A stretch of 39,263 bases of DNA from NCBI GenBank assembly GCA_003282865.1, contig QBYK01000015.1, forward strand, positions 1-39,263. Direction: 5' to 3'. Below are positions 24,808-33,406 of this stretch, in pieces. Position numbers and translations under genes: made by a program. The DNA comes from SAR116 cluster bacterium AG-325-I21 (GTDB lineage: Bacteria; Pseudomonadota; Alphaproteobacteria; Puniceispirillales; Puniceispirillaceae). A model generated the notes under the pieces. The model was not told the origin of the DNA. It saw only the letters and a list, made by a program, of their open reading frames with translations, and did no database searches. How positions within the stretch are numbered: the first letter of the stretch is position 1; each line of letters begins with the position of its first letter.

Positions 24808-25259
24808 CGTAACGCCCTGCAAATATAGGCGACAAAAAATTTGCCCATCACCGGAACTGCAATTTCAGCCGGTATTTTTGCTCCAACGAATAGCCCAGCC
24901 GGCCCTTTAATTTTAGCTGTCTCTGCCTCAGAAAACCCAGCCTTTGGCAAGCATTTAGGACGCTCCACATGAGCGCTGCGACTGCCAAGACAGGCAATAT
25001 GGAACAGGGACTTGCCAAGCAACTTATGAAGAGCTGTAGCATTGAACTTGGGATTAAGCGCAAGAGCGACAAGAGTTGCCTCGTTATCAAGGTCAGTATC
25101 ACTAAGAGCAATATCCGGCCAATCATCGACGACCCTTAATCCGTGAAATCGTTCGGAAATTGCAAAAGTACGTCTTGGGTCAATCACCGTAACCTCAAAA
25201 TCAGTTTGAATAGCCATTAAGGGGAGATGTTGGCCCTCATCGGGCGCATACCGGCCCAT
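24804..25259 (-). CDS. XdhC C-terminal domain protein, N-terminally truncated (CoxI remnant?)
   Basis: This 151-residue protein holds the Rossmann-type XdhC C-terminal domain: FEVTVIDPRRTFAISERF, LRVVDDWPD, ALNPKFNATALHKLL, IACLGSRSAHVERPKC and KGPAGLFVGAKIPAEIAV. The XdhC/CoxI N-terminal domain, roughly 150-170 residues in relatives, is missing, and the first glycine-rich GAxHI strand is replaced by MGRYAPDEGQHL. It starts 6 bases after coxG. In XdhC-like proteins the two domains act together in delivering molybdenum cofactor to the hydroxylase, so this piece is either a domain working in trans with CoxF or a remnant of a coxI gene. Confidence 0.65.
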   Translation of the reverse strand: MGRYAPDEGQHLPLMAIQTDFEVTVIDPRRTFAISERFHGLRVVDDWPDIALSDTDLDNEATLVALALNPKFNATALHKLLGKSLFHIACLGSRSAHVERPKCLPKAGFSEAETAKIKGPAGLFVGAKIPAEIAVPVMGKFFVAYICRALR

Positions 25260-25265
25260 ACCGGG

Positions 25266-25769
25266 TCAAGCCGATACCGGATCACGCGGTGCCGTTTCGC
25301 CGGCATCGTCTTCTTCAGGCAGGCTTTCCTCGCCAGACATGATCTTTTCGAATTTGGTAAAGAACATTTTCGATAATTTACGCGCTGTGCTGTTGATCAG
25401 ACGCCCCCCAAGTTGCGCAATTTTACCACCTGGCTCGGCCTTCGCCACATATTTCAAAAGTGTGCTGTCCTCCTCGGCGATTAATTCGACATCAGCGCCG
25501 CCCTTAGCAAATCCGGCCAAGCCACCATCGCCTGCACCAGCTAGGCTAAATCCAGTTGGTGCATTCGTCGTATCTAACGTCACCTTACCGTTGAATTTTG
25601 CTTTTACAGGGCCAATTTTCAGTGTTACCGTGGCTTCCAGCTCATTTTTATTAGTCCAGTTTAGCACCTCACATCCCGGAATACAGGCTTTCAAAATGGC
25701 TATATCATTCAATCCCTCATACACCTTTTCCAAGGGGGCGGGAATTGTTATTTCGTCGGCTAGTTCCAT
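25266..25769 (-). CDS. coxG: CoxG, SRPBCC-fold CO dehydrogenase accessory protein
   Basis: This 167-residue protein opens with MELADEITIPAPLEKVYEGLNDI, then ACIPGCEVL, VTLKIGPVKAKFNGKVTL and VAKAEPGGKIAQLGGRLINS, the ordered motifs of the CO dehydrogenase subunit G family (a lipid-binding START-like fold). The C-terminal tail (EESLPEEDDAGETAPRD) is acidic and poorly conserved. CoxG is thought to tether CO dehydrogenase to the membrane or deliver electrons to quinones. It lies between the MobA-like gene and the XdhC piece, the usual position in cox operons. A strong AGGAGAG ribosome site precedes it. Confidence 0.9.
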   Translation of the reverse strand: MELADEITIPAPLEKVYEGLNDIAILKACIPGCEVLNWTNKNELEATVTLKIGPVKAKFNGKVTLDTTNAPTGFSLAGAGDGGLAGFAKGGADVELIAEEDSTLLKYVAKAEPGGKIAQLGGRLINSTARKLSKMFFTKFEKIMSGEESLPEEDDAGETAPRDPVSA

Positions 25770-25781
25770 TAGTCTCTCCTG

Positions 25782-26435
25782 TCAGGAAGTAATCATTCGT
25801 GCATCTGGCATCTGGCCAGTGGTGTCACGAAAGGCGTCTTGTGTGTCGATGTCGACATAAAATCCCTTTGCACAACTGTCAAACGGGTAAATGAGGTCAG
25901 GATGATTATTTAGTAATCCTCGGCATCCAAGGTTGGTTTCCCCTTTGATAATTTTTTGTCGCGCTGATGCGGGAATGATAATCGGATTACCGCGGCGCGC
26001 AAATTTACCGTCCTCGCGTTGAACTGGAACGGTAATCTGACCAATACCAGCTTTTTTATGTGCGGCAAACAACGCAGCGCAATCTGCGGCCGTCAATAAC
26101 GGCAGATCAGCCAAGCAGATCATATAACAGACCGCCTCTCCTGCGGCGATAAGACCAGCTGTAACCGAACTCATTTGCCCGGATTTATACTGCGCGTTGG
26201 TAATCATGGTCAGCGCAATCCCATCCAACACTGCCTCCACCTGCGTTGCCTCATGTCCCAGCACAACAACCGGCGGCACATCAGCAAACGCAACCAATGT
26301 TAGTGCCATTTGCCGGACCATTGGAACCCCGTTTATCGGCATTAACAGCTTGTTAAACCCGCCCATGCGTTGTGACATACCTGCGGCCAGCAAAATAGGT
26401 GTCGGCTTCTTTATAGTTGTAATTTCGGGCATCAT
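25782..26435 (-). CDS. mocA: MobA-like molybdenum cofactor cytidylyltransferase
   Basis: This protein of about 217 residues shows the LLAAGMSQRMGGFNKLLMPI nucleotide-binding loop, the LADLP Mg site (MICLADLPLLTAAD), and FARRGNPIIIP, so the catalytic motifs are intact. Family members convert molybdopterin to its cytosine dinucleotide form, which CO dehydrogenase needs at its Mo-Cu centre. The frame is open up to 26471, overlapping coxF by 35 bases. The ATG at 26435 or 26432 just after the coxF stop is the more natural start, although no strong ribosome site is seen for any. It is the undamaged counterpart of the deleted domain in the gene at 23356. Confidence 0.88.
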   Translation of the reverse strand: MMPEITTIKKPTPILLAAGMSQRMGGFNKLLMPINGVPMVRQMALTLVAFADVPPVVVLGHEATQVEAVLDGIALTMITNAQYKSGQMSSVTAGLIAAGEAVCYMICLADLPLLTAADCAALFAAHKKAGIGQITVPVQREDGKFARRGNPIIIPASARQKIIKGETNLGCRGLLNNHPDLIYPFDSCAKGFYVDIDTQDAFRDTTGQMPDARMITS

Positions 26436-26436
26436 A

Positions 26437-27273
26437 TCAGCAAGCATCATCGGTGGCACGTTGTTGTCCATCTGTACGACGTGTCTGAATAATCTCAGCC
26501 ATTATTGACAGGGCAATTTCGTCAGGTGTCACCGCATTGATATGTACCCCAGCGGGCGATCGCACAGTGGCAATTTTTGCAGCAGCTACACCAGCGTTCG
26601 TCAGCTTGCTCTCATAGCTGGCAAATTTACGGCGGCTGCCGACAAAAGCGATATATTTCGCCGCCATTTTCAGTGCAGCCGTCAACGCGATAACATCGCC
26701 CTTACCTTGGGTGGCAACAACAATATAACGGTCAACACCAGACGGGGCGGAGCTATCCATCTCCGCAAGGGAGGCATATTGCCAATCAAATGTGGCGTGT
26801 TCAATCTCCCCACACAGCAAAAGGCTAAAGCCAAATGACGCTGCGATCCGCAATAGGGCTGATGCCACAGGCCCCGATCCACATACCAGCAATTCGGGCT
26901 GTGGTTTAATCGGTTCAACAAAAATATCCATTGATCCCTTGCTCGGACAGCCATTCTGCGCAACCAGCAACATCTCATCTTCGGCGGCACCTTCCATATC
27001 GGCCAGCAATTCCTCAGGACGCAGGCAAACCAGTGTTGCCTCGCCCGTTTTGATTGCTGTGATTGCTGCTTTTTTTACCGCTGCAGTCACACAGCCTCCC
27101 CCCAGCCAGCCATCGGCGAAATCACCATTGCCCAGCACCAAGGCTTTCATTCCTGGCTTTGCCGCGGTTGATGCCAATGTCCAAACCACCGTTGCCACGG
27201 CAAAAGGGGTGCCTTCAGCGCGTAATTCATCGGCAATTACATGCGCGATATATTTATTGCTTTGACGTGTCAT
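26437..27273 (-). CDS. coxF: CoxF, XdhC-family CO dehydrogenase maturation factor
   Basis: This 278-residue protein has both XdhC domains: an N-terminal one with TPFAVATVVWTLASTAAKPG and ADGWLGGGCV, and a Rossmann-type C-terminal one with ELLVCGSGPVASALLRIAASFGF and ending in RSPAGVHINAVTPDEIALSI. XdhC-type proteins help insert and sulfurate or otherwise finish the molybdenum cofactor of hydroxylases; CoxF is the version encoded in cox operons. The start overlaps the coxE stop by four bases. It is complete, in contrast with the truncated XdhC gene downstream. Confidence 0.88.
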   Translation of the reverse strand: MTRQSNKYIAHVIADELRAEGTPFAVATVVWTLASTAAKPGMKALVLGNGDFADGWLGGGCVTAAVKKAAITAIKTGEATLVCLRPEELLADMEGAAEDEMLLVAQNGCPSKGSMDIFVEPIKPQPELLVCGSGPVASALLRIAASFGFSLLLCGEIEHATFDWQYASLAEMDSSAPSGVDRYIVVATQGKGDVIALTAALKMAAKYIAFVGSRRKFASYESKLTNAGVAAAKIATVRSPAGVHINAVTPDEIALSIMAEIIQTRRTDGQQRATDDAC

Positions 27274-28454
27274 AAGCGCTGCAATTCTCCCTCAATAGCA
27301 GCCAGACTGCTTAGGGTATTGCATGGCGCAAAGCAATCAACATACGGCAACGCGGCGGCCATGCTGGCGGCTACTGGCGCGTAATTCTTCCAGCCCAATA
27401 ATGGATTTAACCATATAATTTTACATCCGCGGCGTTTCAATCGCGCCAGCGCTTCCCCTACCCCTTGGGCGTCACCAGTGTCATAACCATCCGACATGAT
27501 AATGATTACGGTTTTGCGTCCAACCGTCCGACTGGCATATTGGTTGTTAAACGTGCGCAAGCTAGCGCCAATTTTTGTGCCACCACCAAACCCTCGTGCC
27601 ATAATGGACAACCGATTCACCGCCCGCAAGGTATCATTATCGCGAAGTGCATCACTCACGCACATCAAGCTGGTATGAAACAAAAACGCATCGGTGCGCT
27701 GGTCATTACCAATTAACCCTTTGACAAAGGACAAAAATATCCGAGCGTAAAGCTGCATTGACCCTGACACATCCAGAATACTGACCAAATGCACGGGCCG
27801 GTTGGGACGGCGGCGGCGTAACAGGCGCAACGGTTCGCCCCCTGTGGCCACTGATTTACGCATGATCCGTCGCATATCCAGCCCCTCACCCTTGCAAGCG
27901 GCTTTGCGCCTGCGTGACCGCCTGTAACGGATTGCATTAGCGATTCGGCGTGCGGTTTCGGCGGCGCGTGCTTCATCCTCGGACAGAATGAATTTGCGCA
28001 TATCAGCGGTATTGCGATTGGTCACCTGCGTCGCTATCAGTTTGCCATCGCCAGAACTTTCGGTCTCGCCGTCATTATCATTATCGGGAGTATCGATGCT
28101 GCCACTGCCGTCGGCGGACGGCTCGCTGGACTTTTGCGACAGATTTATCAGATTATTTTTCTGGTCGCTGTGATTTTGCGTTGGTGTACGGTCATGGCGC
28201 TGTTTGCCGGCATTAAACCAGAAAGCAGCGAATAATTCATCAAACCGGGAAAAGCTCTCAACGTCACTGGCAAAAATAGCCTTTAATGCAAGCCGCACCT
28301 CATTTGGATTGCCAGCATCAACTAGCTGTAAAGCCTCAAGGCTGGATTGGGTTTCCGGTATGCCGGCCCGAACACCATGCACGCGCAGGTGCCGGTTAAA
28401 ATCATTCACGCGCTCAGCGATGCTGGCGCGGGTCAAAAAACGCGTTACAGCCAT
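27270..28454 (-). CDS. coxE: CoxE, VWA-domain protein for Cu/Mo centre maturation
   Basis: This 394-residue protein has an acidic linker (about 110-140, SSEPSADGSGSIDTPDNDND) and a strongly basic segment (RYRRSRRRKAACKGEG). A VWA domain follows, whose MIDAS motif reads SILDVSGSM near residue 230, with later SDGYDTGDA and IIWLNPL. CoxE works with the AAA+ ATPase CoxD in assembling the bimetallic Cu-Mo centre of the large subunit. The start overlaps the coxD stop by one base (TAATG), and the stop overlaps coxF. Confidence 0.9.
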   Translation of the reverse strand: MAVTRFLTRASIAERVNDFNRHLRVHGVRAGIPETQSSLEALQLVDAGNPNEVRLALKAIFASDVESFSRFDELFAAFWFNAGKQRHDRTPTQNHSDQKNNLINLSQKSSEPSADGSGSIDTPDNDNDGETESSGDGKLIATQVTNRNTADMRKFILSEDEARAAETARRIANAIRYRRSRRRKAACKGEGLDMRRIMRKSVATGGEPLRLLRRRRPNRPVHLVSILDVSGSMQLYARIFLSFVKGLIGNDQRTDAFLFHTSLMCVSDALRDNDTLRAVNRLSIMARGFGGGTKIGASLRTFNNQYASRTVGRKTVIIIMSDGYDTGDAQGVGEALARLKRRGCKIIWLNPLLGWKNYAPVAASMAAALPYVDCFAPCNTLSSLAAIEGELQRL

Positions 28455-29353
28455 TATCCCGCCTTGCCAGCCAAACGCTGGGCAACCTCGCTGGGAATAG
28501 CTGCCTGATCGGCCTCAGTTTTCAGCAAGCACACGAGCGACGACTTCAATGCAATTGGATCGACGGCGATGTCATTTACCCCCAAACCACCCAGCGCCGC
28601 GGCCCAATCTAGTGTTTCGGCAATACCCGGTTTTTTTTCTAAATCTTCTTTGCGCAAGCTTTGCACAAAGCTGACGATCTGGGCTGCCAATGCGGGTTCA
28701 ACCGCCGGACAACGCGCCCGTAGGATAGCTAATTCAGTTGTGCGGTCGGGATAGGGAACAAAATTATAAATACAGCGCCGCCGCAACGCATCCGACAGGT
28801 CCCGCGTACCATTTGAGGTCAACAAAACAATTGGCTTACTCGTCGCGGTAATGGTGCCCATTTCAGGTATAGTCACCTGAAAATCGGATAGTATTTCCAG
28901 GAGATAGGCTTCGAATTCCTCATCGGCCCTGTCAATCTCGTCAATCAGCAAAACCGGCGGCTTTTCTTGCTGGATCGCTCGTAACAGGGGGCGCTCCATC
29001 AGATAATCGGCTGAAAATATCCGTGTTTCGATATCGTCAATCGCTTTGCTACTATCACCTTCACGCTCACCGGTACGCTCAGCCATTGCCCGGATTGACA
29101 GCAGTTGGCGCTGGTAATTCCATTCATAGATTGCCGCCGACGCATCTAGCCCCTCATAGCATTGCAACCTAATCAATTCGGTATCATGGATGTCTGCCAG
29201 TGTCTTTGCTATCTCGGTTTTGCCCACGCCTGCATTGCCTTCAAGCAAAATGGGCCGTTCCAACCCCAGCGCAATATGCAGCGCCATCGCGAGTTCGGAC
29301 GATGCGATATAGCCTTCGCCGGCCAGCTTAGTTTGTAAATTCTGCCAATTCAT
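28454..29353 (-). CDS. coxD: CoxD, AAA+ ATPase for CO dehydrogenase maturation
   Basis: This MoxR-class ATPase (299 residues from the chosen start) has Walker A GNAGVGKTE near residue 40, Walker B LLIDEIDRAD with the following EEFEAYLLEIL, and sensor 1 LLTSNGTRDLSDAL with ALRRRC. CoxD unfolds the apo large subunit so that sulfur and copper can be added to the Mo site. The open frame reaches 29461, overlapping coxL, but the ATG at 29353 with MNWQNLQTKL matches the family start and avoids a 46-base overlap. A 62-base intercistronic gap with hairpins separates it from coxL. Confidence 0.9.
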   Translation of the reverse strand: MNWQNLQTKLAGEGYIASSELAMALHIALGLERPILLEGNAGVGKTEIAKTLADIHDTELIRLQCYEGLDASAAIYEWNYQRQLLSIRAMAERTGEREGDSSKAIDDIETRIFSADYLMERPLLRAIQQEKPPVLLIDEIDRADEEFEAYLLEILSDFQVTIPEMGTITATSKPIVLLTSNGTRDLSDALRRRCIYNFVPYPDRTTELAILRARCPAVEPALAAQIVSFVQSLRKEDLEKKPGIAETLDWAAALGGLGVNDIAVDPIALKSSLVCLLKTEADQAAIPSEVAQRLAGKAG

Positions 29354-29356
29354 GAC

Positions 29357-29403
29357 TGCCTGCGCAAAAAAAATAGCAGGCAGAGGGCAATATACCCTCT
29401 GCC
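29357..29403 (-). terminator. Terminator-like and alternative hairpin between coxL and coxD
   Basis: On the minus strand GGCAGAGGG (29403-29395) pairs perfectly with CCCTCTGCC (29387-29379) around a 7-base loop. Five bases after the stem a run of eight T follows (29373-29366). A second stem, TGCCTGC (29382-29376) with GCAGGCA (29363-29357), shares four bases with the first and covers the region just before the coxD ATG at 29353. The two folds exclude each other. This would lower coxDEFG relative to the structural genes. Confidence 0.65.
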
Positions 29404-29415
29404 GAGTCTTTGGGT

Positions 29416-31836
29416 TTAGTCGTGCAGACCAAGGCTGTTCGCTATTTTCCAGATCCGCCAATGGTCATGCGGCATATGGCTTTGCGTCAGGCCAAAGCTC
29501 TTGAACGCATCATGCACGGCGTTTGAAAACGCTGGTACACCACCAACATTTGGGCTCTCCCCCACCCCTTTGGCACCGATTGGATGATGCGGGCTTGGTG
29601 TTTCGGTAAAGTCCGTCTGGTAATTTGGTGTTTCCCAAGCGGTTGGCATGAAAAAGTCCATCAAGGTGCCGGTCGTAACGTTGCCCTGATCATCATAGGC
29701 AATTTCTTGACCTAGGGCAATCGCCAATGCTTCGGTCAACCCACCATGCACCTGACCTTCGATAATCATCGGGTTGATCCGAGTACCGCAATCGTCCAGA
29801 GCATAGAACTGGCGGATTTCAGTTGTGCCGGTATCGACATCAATTTCCATTACACAGACATAGGCTCCGAATGGATAGGTCATGTTTGGCGGGTCATAAT
29901 AGCTGACCGCTTCTAGACCCGGCTCGACACCTGGGATTGCCTGATTATATGACGCAAAGGCGATCTCCTTCATTGTTTTAAAGCGCTCGGGCGCGCCTTT
30001 GACAGAAAAGCGATCAACATCCCATTCGACGTCATTATCGTGCACTTCCAACAGATAAGCTGCGATCATCTGCGCCTTAGCGCGGATTTTACGACCAGCC
30101 ATAGCTGTTGCGGCACCTGCTACGGGTGTCGACCGTGATCCATACGTCCCCAAACCATATGGTGCCGTGTCAGTATCACCTTCCTCAAGCGTGATATCCT
30201 CTGCTGGAATGCCGATCTCAGATGCCAGAATTTGTGCAAAGGTTGTTGCGTGGCCTTGTCCTTGCGAGATTGTTCCCAATCGGGCAATTGCCGATCCAGT
30301 CGGATGGATCCGAATTTCGCATGAGTCAAACATGCCCAAGCCCAAAATGTCACAATTTTTCACCGGACCCGCACCAACAATCTCTGTAAAGTGGCTAAGC
30401 CCGATACCAATCAGCTTGCGTGTCTCGCCACGGCCGAATGCAGCCAGACGCTCGGCCTGTTCTGCTCGCAGCCCCTGATAATCCACAGCTGCCAAGGCTT
30501 TGTTCCATGAAGTATGATAATCGCCCGAATCATATTCCCAACCCAAAGCGGACTGATATGGGAACTGGTCCTTGCGTATAAAATTTTTCGCCCGCAAATC
30601 GGCAGCATCCATTCCGAGCTTAATCGCCAAAACCTCGATCATGCGTTCAATGAAGTAGGCCGCCTCAGTCACCCGGAAAGAACAACGATAAGCAACGCCG
30701 CCTGGTGCCTTGTTGGTGTAAATGCCGTCAACGGCCAGATAGGCGGTTGGAATATCATATGAACCAGTACAAATATTCATGAACCCTGCTGGGAATTTTG
30801 TTGGATCGGCACAGGCGTCAAAGGCACCGTGGTCAGCTGTTGTATGACACCATAATCCGGTAATTTTGCCCTCTTTTGTGGCTGATATCTTACCCTGCAT
30901 CCAATAATCGCGGGCAAATGCCGTGGCCATCAGATTATCCATGCGATCTTCAACCCATTTAACCGGCACACCTGTTACAATCGATGCTACAATTGCACAG
31001 ATATATCCGGGATAAACACCAACTTTGTTACCAAAGCCACCGCCGATGTCGGGGGAAACGATGCGGATATTGTGCTCGGCGATGCCGGAAATCAATGACG
31101 CCACGGTCCGCACGGCATGCGGTGCTTGGAATGTACCCCAAACGGTCAACTTGCCGTTAACCTTATCCATTGACGCCACGCAGCCACATGTCTCAAGTGG
31201 ACAGGGGTGCGTGCGATGGTAATATACCATTTCCTCCGCCATGACCTCGGCTTCTGAAAGCACTGACTCAGTGGCGGCCCGGTCTCCCGACTCCCATGTG
31301 AAAATATGGTTGGGATGGCGGCGTGGACCATGCGCCCCTTCACTTTGGTCAGCGATATCCTCTCGTAACACGGGAGCGTCATTTAGTTCCGCTTTGAACG
31401 GGTCAACAAGAACCGGCAACTCCTCGTATTCAACCATAACGGCCTGAATGCCGTCATCAGCGACATACCGGTCATCAGCGACGACATAAGCCACTTCCTG
31501 TCCTTGAAACAATACCTTGCCGTCAGCAAGAACCATTTGCTTGTCGCCCGCAAGCGTTGGCATCCAATGCAGGCCAAGCGGCTCCAGATCGGCAGCGGTC
31601 AAAACCGCATGCACACCAGGCAGCGACAATGCGGCTTCGGTGTTGATTGATTTAATTCGCGCATGCGCATACGGCGAGCGAACAAAATCACCAAACAGCA
31701 TGCCCGGCATTTTCATATCATCGACATAATTACCTTTACCTTGGGTAAAACGCGCATCCTCAACACGTTTGCGAGACGTTCCAAGACCGCTAAGCGCGGC
31801 CATGCGTTCTTCTTTCGGAGGTATAGACTCATTCAT
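29416..31836 (-). CDS. coxL: Form I aerobic CO dehydrogenase large (Mo-Cu) subunit
   Basis: This 806-residue catalytic subunit oxidises CO to CO2 at a Mo-S-Cu centre carrying molybdopterin cytosine dinucleotide. The diagnostic active-site loop is AYRCSFR at residues 382-388, with Cys385 as the copper ligand; this separates true form I CODH from form II and other hydroxylases. Other matching features are Q237 in GTFQAPH, the SPDIGGGFGNK block (261-271) and the general-base E760 in GAKGVGE. The length matches characterised form I CoxL (about 809). The gene overlaps coxS by one base (TAATG). The coxM-coxS-coxL order also fits form I. No frame damage is seen. Confidence 0.96.
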   Translation of the reverse strand: MNESIPPKEERMAALSGLGTSRKRVEDARFTQGKGNYVDDMKMPGMLFGDFVRSPYAHARIKSINTEAALSLPGVHAVLTAADLEPLGLHWMPTLAGDKQMVLADGKVLFQGQEVAYVVADDRYVADDGIQAVMVEYEELPVLVDPFKAELNDAPVLREDIADQSEGAHGPRRHPNHIFTWESGDRAATESVLSEAEVMAEEMVYYHRTHPCPLETCGCVASMDKVNGKLTVWGTFQAPHAVRTVASLISGIAEHNIRIVSPDIGGGFGNKVGVYPGYICAIVASIVTGVPVKWVEDRMDNLMATAFARDYWMQGKISATKEGKITGLWCHTTADHGAFDACADPTKFPAGFMNICTGSYDIPTAYLAVDGIYTNKAPGGVAYRCSFRVTEAAYFIERMIEVLAIKLGMDAADLRAKNFIRKDQFPYQSALGWEYDSGDYHTSWNKALAAVDYQGLRAEQAERLAAFGRGETRKLIGIGLSHFTEIVGAGPVKNCDILGLGMFDSCEIRIHPTGSAIARLGTISQGQGHATTFAQILASEIGIPAEDITLEEGDTDTAPYGLGTYGSRSTPVAGAATAMAGRKIRAKAQMIAAYLLEVHDNDVEWDVDRFSVKGAPERFKTMKEIAFASYNQAIPGVEPGLEAVSYYDPPNMTYPFGAYVCVMEIDVDTGTTEIRQFYALDDCGTRINPMIIEGQVHGGLTEALAIALGQEIAYDDQGNVTTGTLMDFFMPTAWETPNYQTDFTETPSPHHPIGAKGVGESPNVGGVPAFSNAVHDAFKSFGLTQSHMPHDHWRIWKIANSLGLHD

Positions 31837-32324
31837 TACGCTGACTCCTTCATTTCATTCATTTTGGCCGCGGCGGCAAGAATTGCTTTGACAATATTCT
31901 GATAACCTGTGCACCGGCAAAGATTGCCTGATATGCCAAATCGGACTTCTTCTTCAGATGGGTTGCTATTTTCCTGCAAAAGCCGGTGTGCGCGGGTGAT
32001 CATTCCCGGGGTGCAATAGCCGCACTGCAAGCCATGATGTTCTTTGAACATTTCTTGCAGCGCATGCAGCCCATCGGGCGATCCCAACCCTTCGATCGTT
32101 GTAATTTCAGCATGTTGGGCTTGCGCCGCAAAAACAGTGCATGATTTTACCGACATGCCATTCATATCGACCGTACAGGCACCGCAATGTGATGACTCAC
32201 ATCCAACATGCGCGCCGGTCAGGTTGAGCTCCTCGCGCAACACGTGGATTAGCAACTGACGTGGTTCGGCCATGAGTTCTACGTCTTTTCCGTTGACGGT
32301 CATTTTCAGATGTGTTTTTCCCAT
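31836..32324 (-). CDS. coxS: CO dehydrogenase small (2Fe-2S) subunit
   Basis: This 162-residue iron-sulfur subunit carries electrons from the Mo site to the FAD subunit. The plant-type ferredoxin cluster uses C42, C47, C50 and C62, and the second, helical cluster uses C101, C104, C136 and C138 (CGYCTPGM and CRCTGY). All eight cysteines are present with normal spacing. The ribosome site GGGAGAGAG lies a few bases before the ATG. It sits between coxM (14-base gap) and coxL (one-base overlap). Confidence 0.96.
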   Translation of the reverse strand: MGKTHLKMTVNGKDVELMAEPRQLLIHVLREELNLTGAHVGCESSHCGACTVDMNGMSVKSCTVFAAQAQHAEITTIEGLGSPDGLHALQEMFKEHHGLQCGYCTPGMITRAHRLLQENSNPSEEEVRFGISGNLCRCTGYQNIVKAILAAAAKMNEMKESA

Positions 32325-32338
32325 GTCTCTCTCCCAAA

Positions 32339-33193
32339 CTAAGCCCGCGCCAAAGCGCTGGTAATCGCTTTTTTGACGATAACGCCAGCCACATATTTTT
32401 TGAAATCGACCGGACCGCGTGTGTCAGCCACCGGGTCGGACGCATCAACGGCCGCTGCGACCGCAACTTTGATCGTTGTGTCGTCGAGGCTGCTACCCAC
32501 AAGTGCGTCAACCGCTGCACCGCAATAAACGGGTGTATCCGAGAGATTAGTCAATGCCACCGACGCCGCTGTGCATGTACCGCCCACAATCGTAATCATC
32601 ACACCGGCTGCCGCTGTTGCGTAATCGCCAATTTTGCGCTTTTGTTTTTCATAGGCAAAGCCGCCCGAAGGTTTCGCAAACGAAATGGCGGTCAAGATTT
32701 CTTCATCTTCCCGCGCGGTAAAATAGGCCGCTTCGTAAAAATCGCGCGCTTTAACCTCCCGCTTGCCCGCTGGTCCTGTCAGATGATAGGTCGCATCAAG
32801 CGTTTGCATCAAACCGGGCATGTCGTTGGCCGGGTCACCATTTGCCACATTGCCTCCAATTGTACCCATGTAGCGCACCTGCGGGTCAGCAATTTGCAGT
32901 GATGCCTCACGGATCAATGGCGCCGCTTCGGCTAGTGCTTCATCAGTGGCGAGCTCGTGCTGTGTTGTCATTGCCCCGATAGTGATAGTATCGCCATCGA
33001 TAGAAACGCCTTTTAATTCCGAAATGCCGCCGAGATCAATCAAATGGCTGATATCGGTCATCCGCTGTTTCATTACCGGGATCAAGCTATGGCCGCCGGC
33101 AACAACGCGCGCATCATCGCCCCATTTCGACAACAGGCTGATAACCCCATCGACCGTGTCAGGTTTGTGGTATTCAAAAGCACTGGCTATCAT
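32339..33193 (-). CDS. coxM: CO dehydrogenase medium (FAD) subunit
   Basis: This 284-residue flavoprotein subunit has both FAD-pyrophosphate motifs at the positions known for CoxM: AGGHS at residues 32-36 and TIGG at 111-114 ([17 protein letters not shown]). A C-terminal CODH-type domain follows (about 170-284). It passes electrons onward to the respiratory chain. It is the first gene of the operon, with AAAGGAGC seven bases upstream of the ATG. A 1.1-kb non-coding region with a 17-bp inverted repeat precedes it. Confidence 0.95.
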   Translation of the reverse strand: MIASAFEYHKPDTVDGVISLLSKWGDDARVVAGGHSLIPVMKQRMTDISHLIDLGGISELKGVSIDGDTITIGAMTTQHELATDEALAEAAPLIREASLQIADPQVRYMGTIGGNVANGDPANDMPGLMQTLDATYHLTGPAGKREVKARDFYEAAYFTAREDEEILTAISFAKPSGGFAYEKQKRKIGDYATAAAGVMITIVGGTCTAASVALTNLSDTPVYCGAAVDALVGSSLDDTTIKVAVAAAVDASDPVADTRGPVDFKKYVAGVIVKKAITSALARA

Positions 33194-33360
33194 GTATTTT
33201 GCTCCTTTAATCCCCCGGCGCTCCCGTAGAACGTAGGCCTTGAGAATGTTCTATAACTTGATCGACACCCTCTCGATGCGACCATAAAGCGATAACACAA
33301 CAAACCTTATTGCGCAATCAATTAACCCATCATAATGAAAAATAAATTAATGATATTAAT

Positions 33361-33406
33361 TAGTTAATAATCATTCTTAATTACAGCTCAGAATGATTAT
33401 TAACTA
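33361..33406. promoter_or_regulatory. Perfect 17-bp inverted repeat upstream of coxM
   Basis: TAGTTAATAATCATTCT at 33361-33377 is exactly mirrored by AGAATGATTATTAACTA at 33390-33406 around a 12-base spacer, about 170 bases upstream of the coxM start. The arms are AT-rich and no T-tract follows, so an operator for a dimeric regulator is more likely than a terminator. No regulator gene such as coxC or coxH is nearby. Confidence 0.55.

Noticed and set aside
29416-33193. Form II CO dehydrogenase or another xanthine-dehydrogenase-family hydroxylase
   Set aside because: The active-site loop reads AYRCSFR, the form I type, and gene order is M-S-L. Form II has AYRGAGR and S-L-M order.
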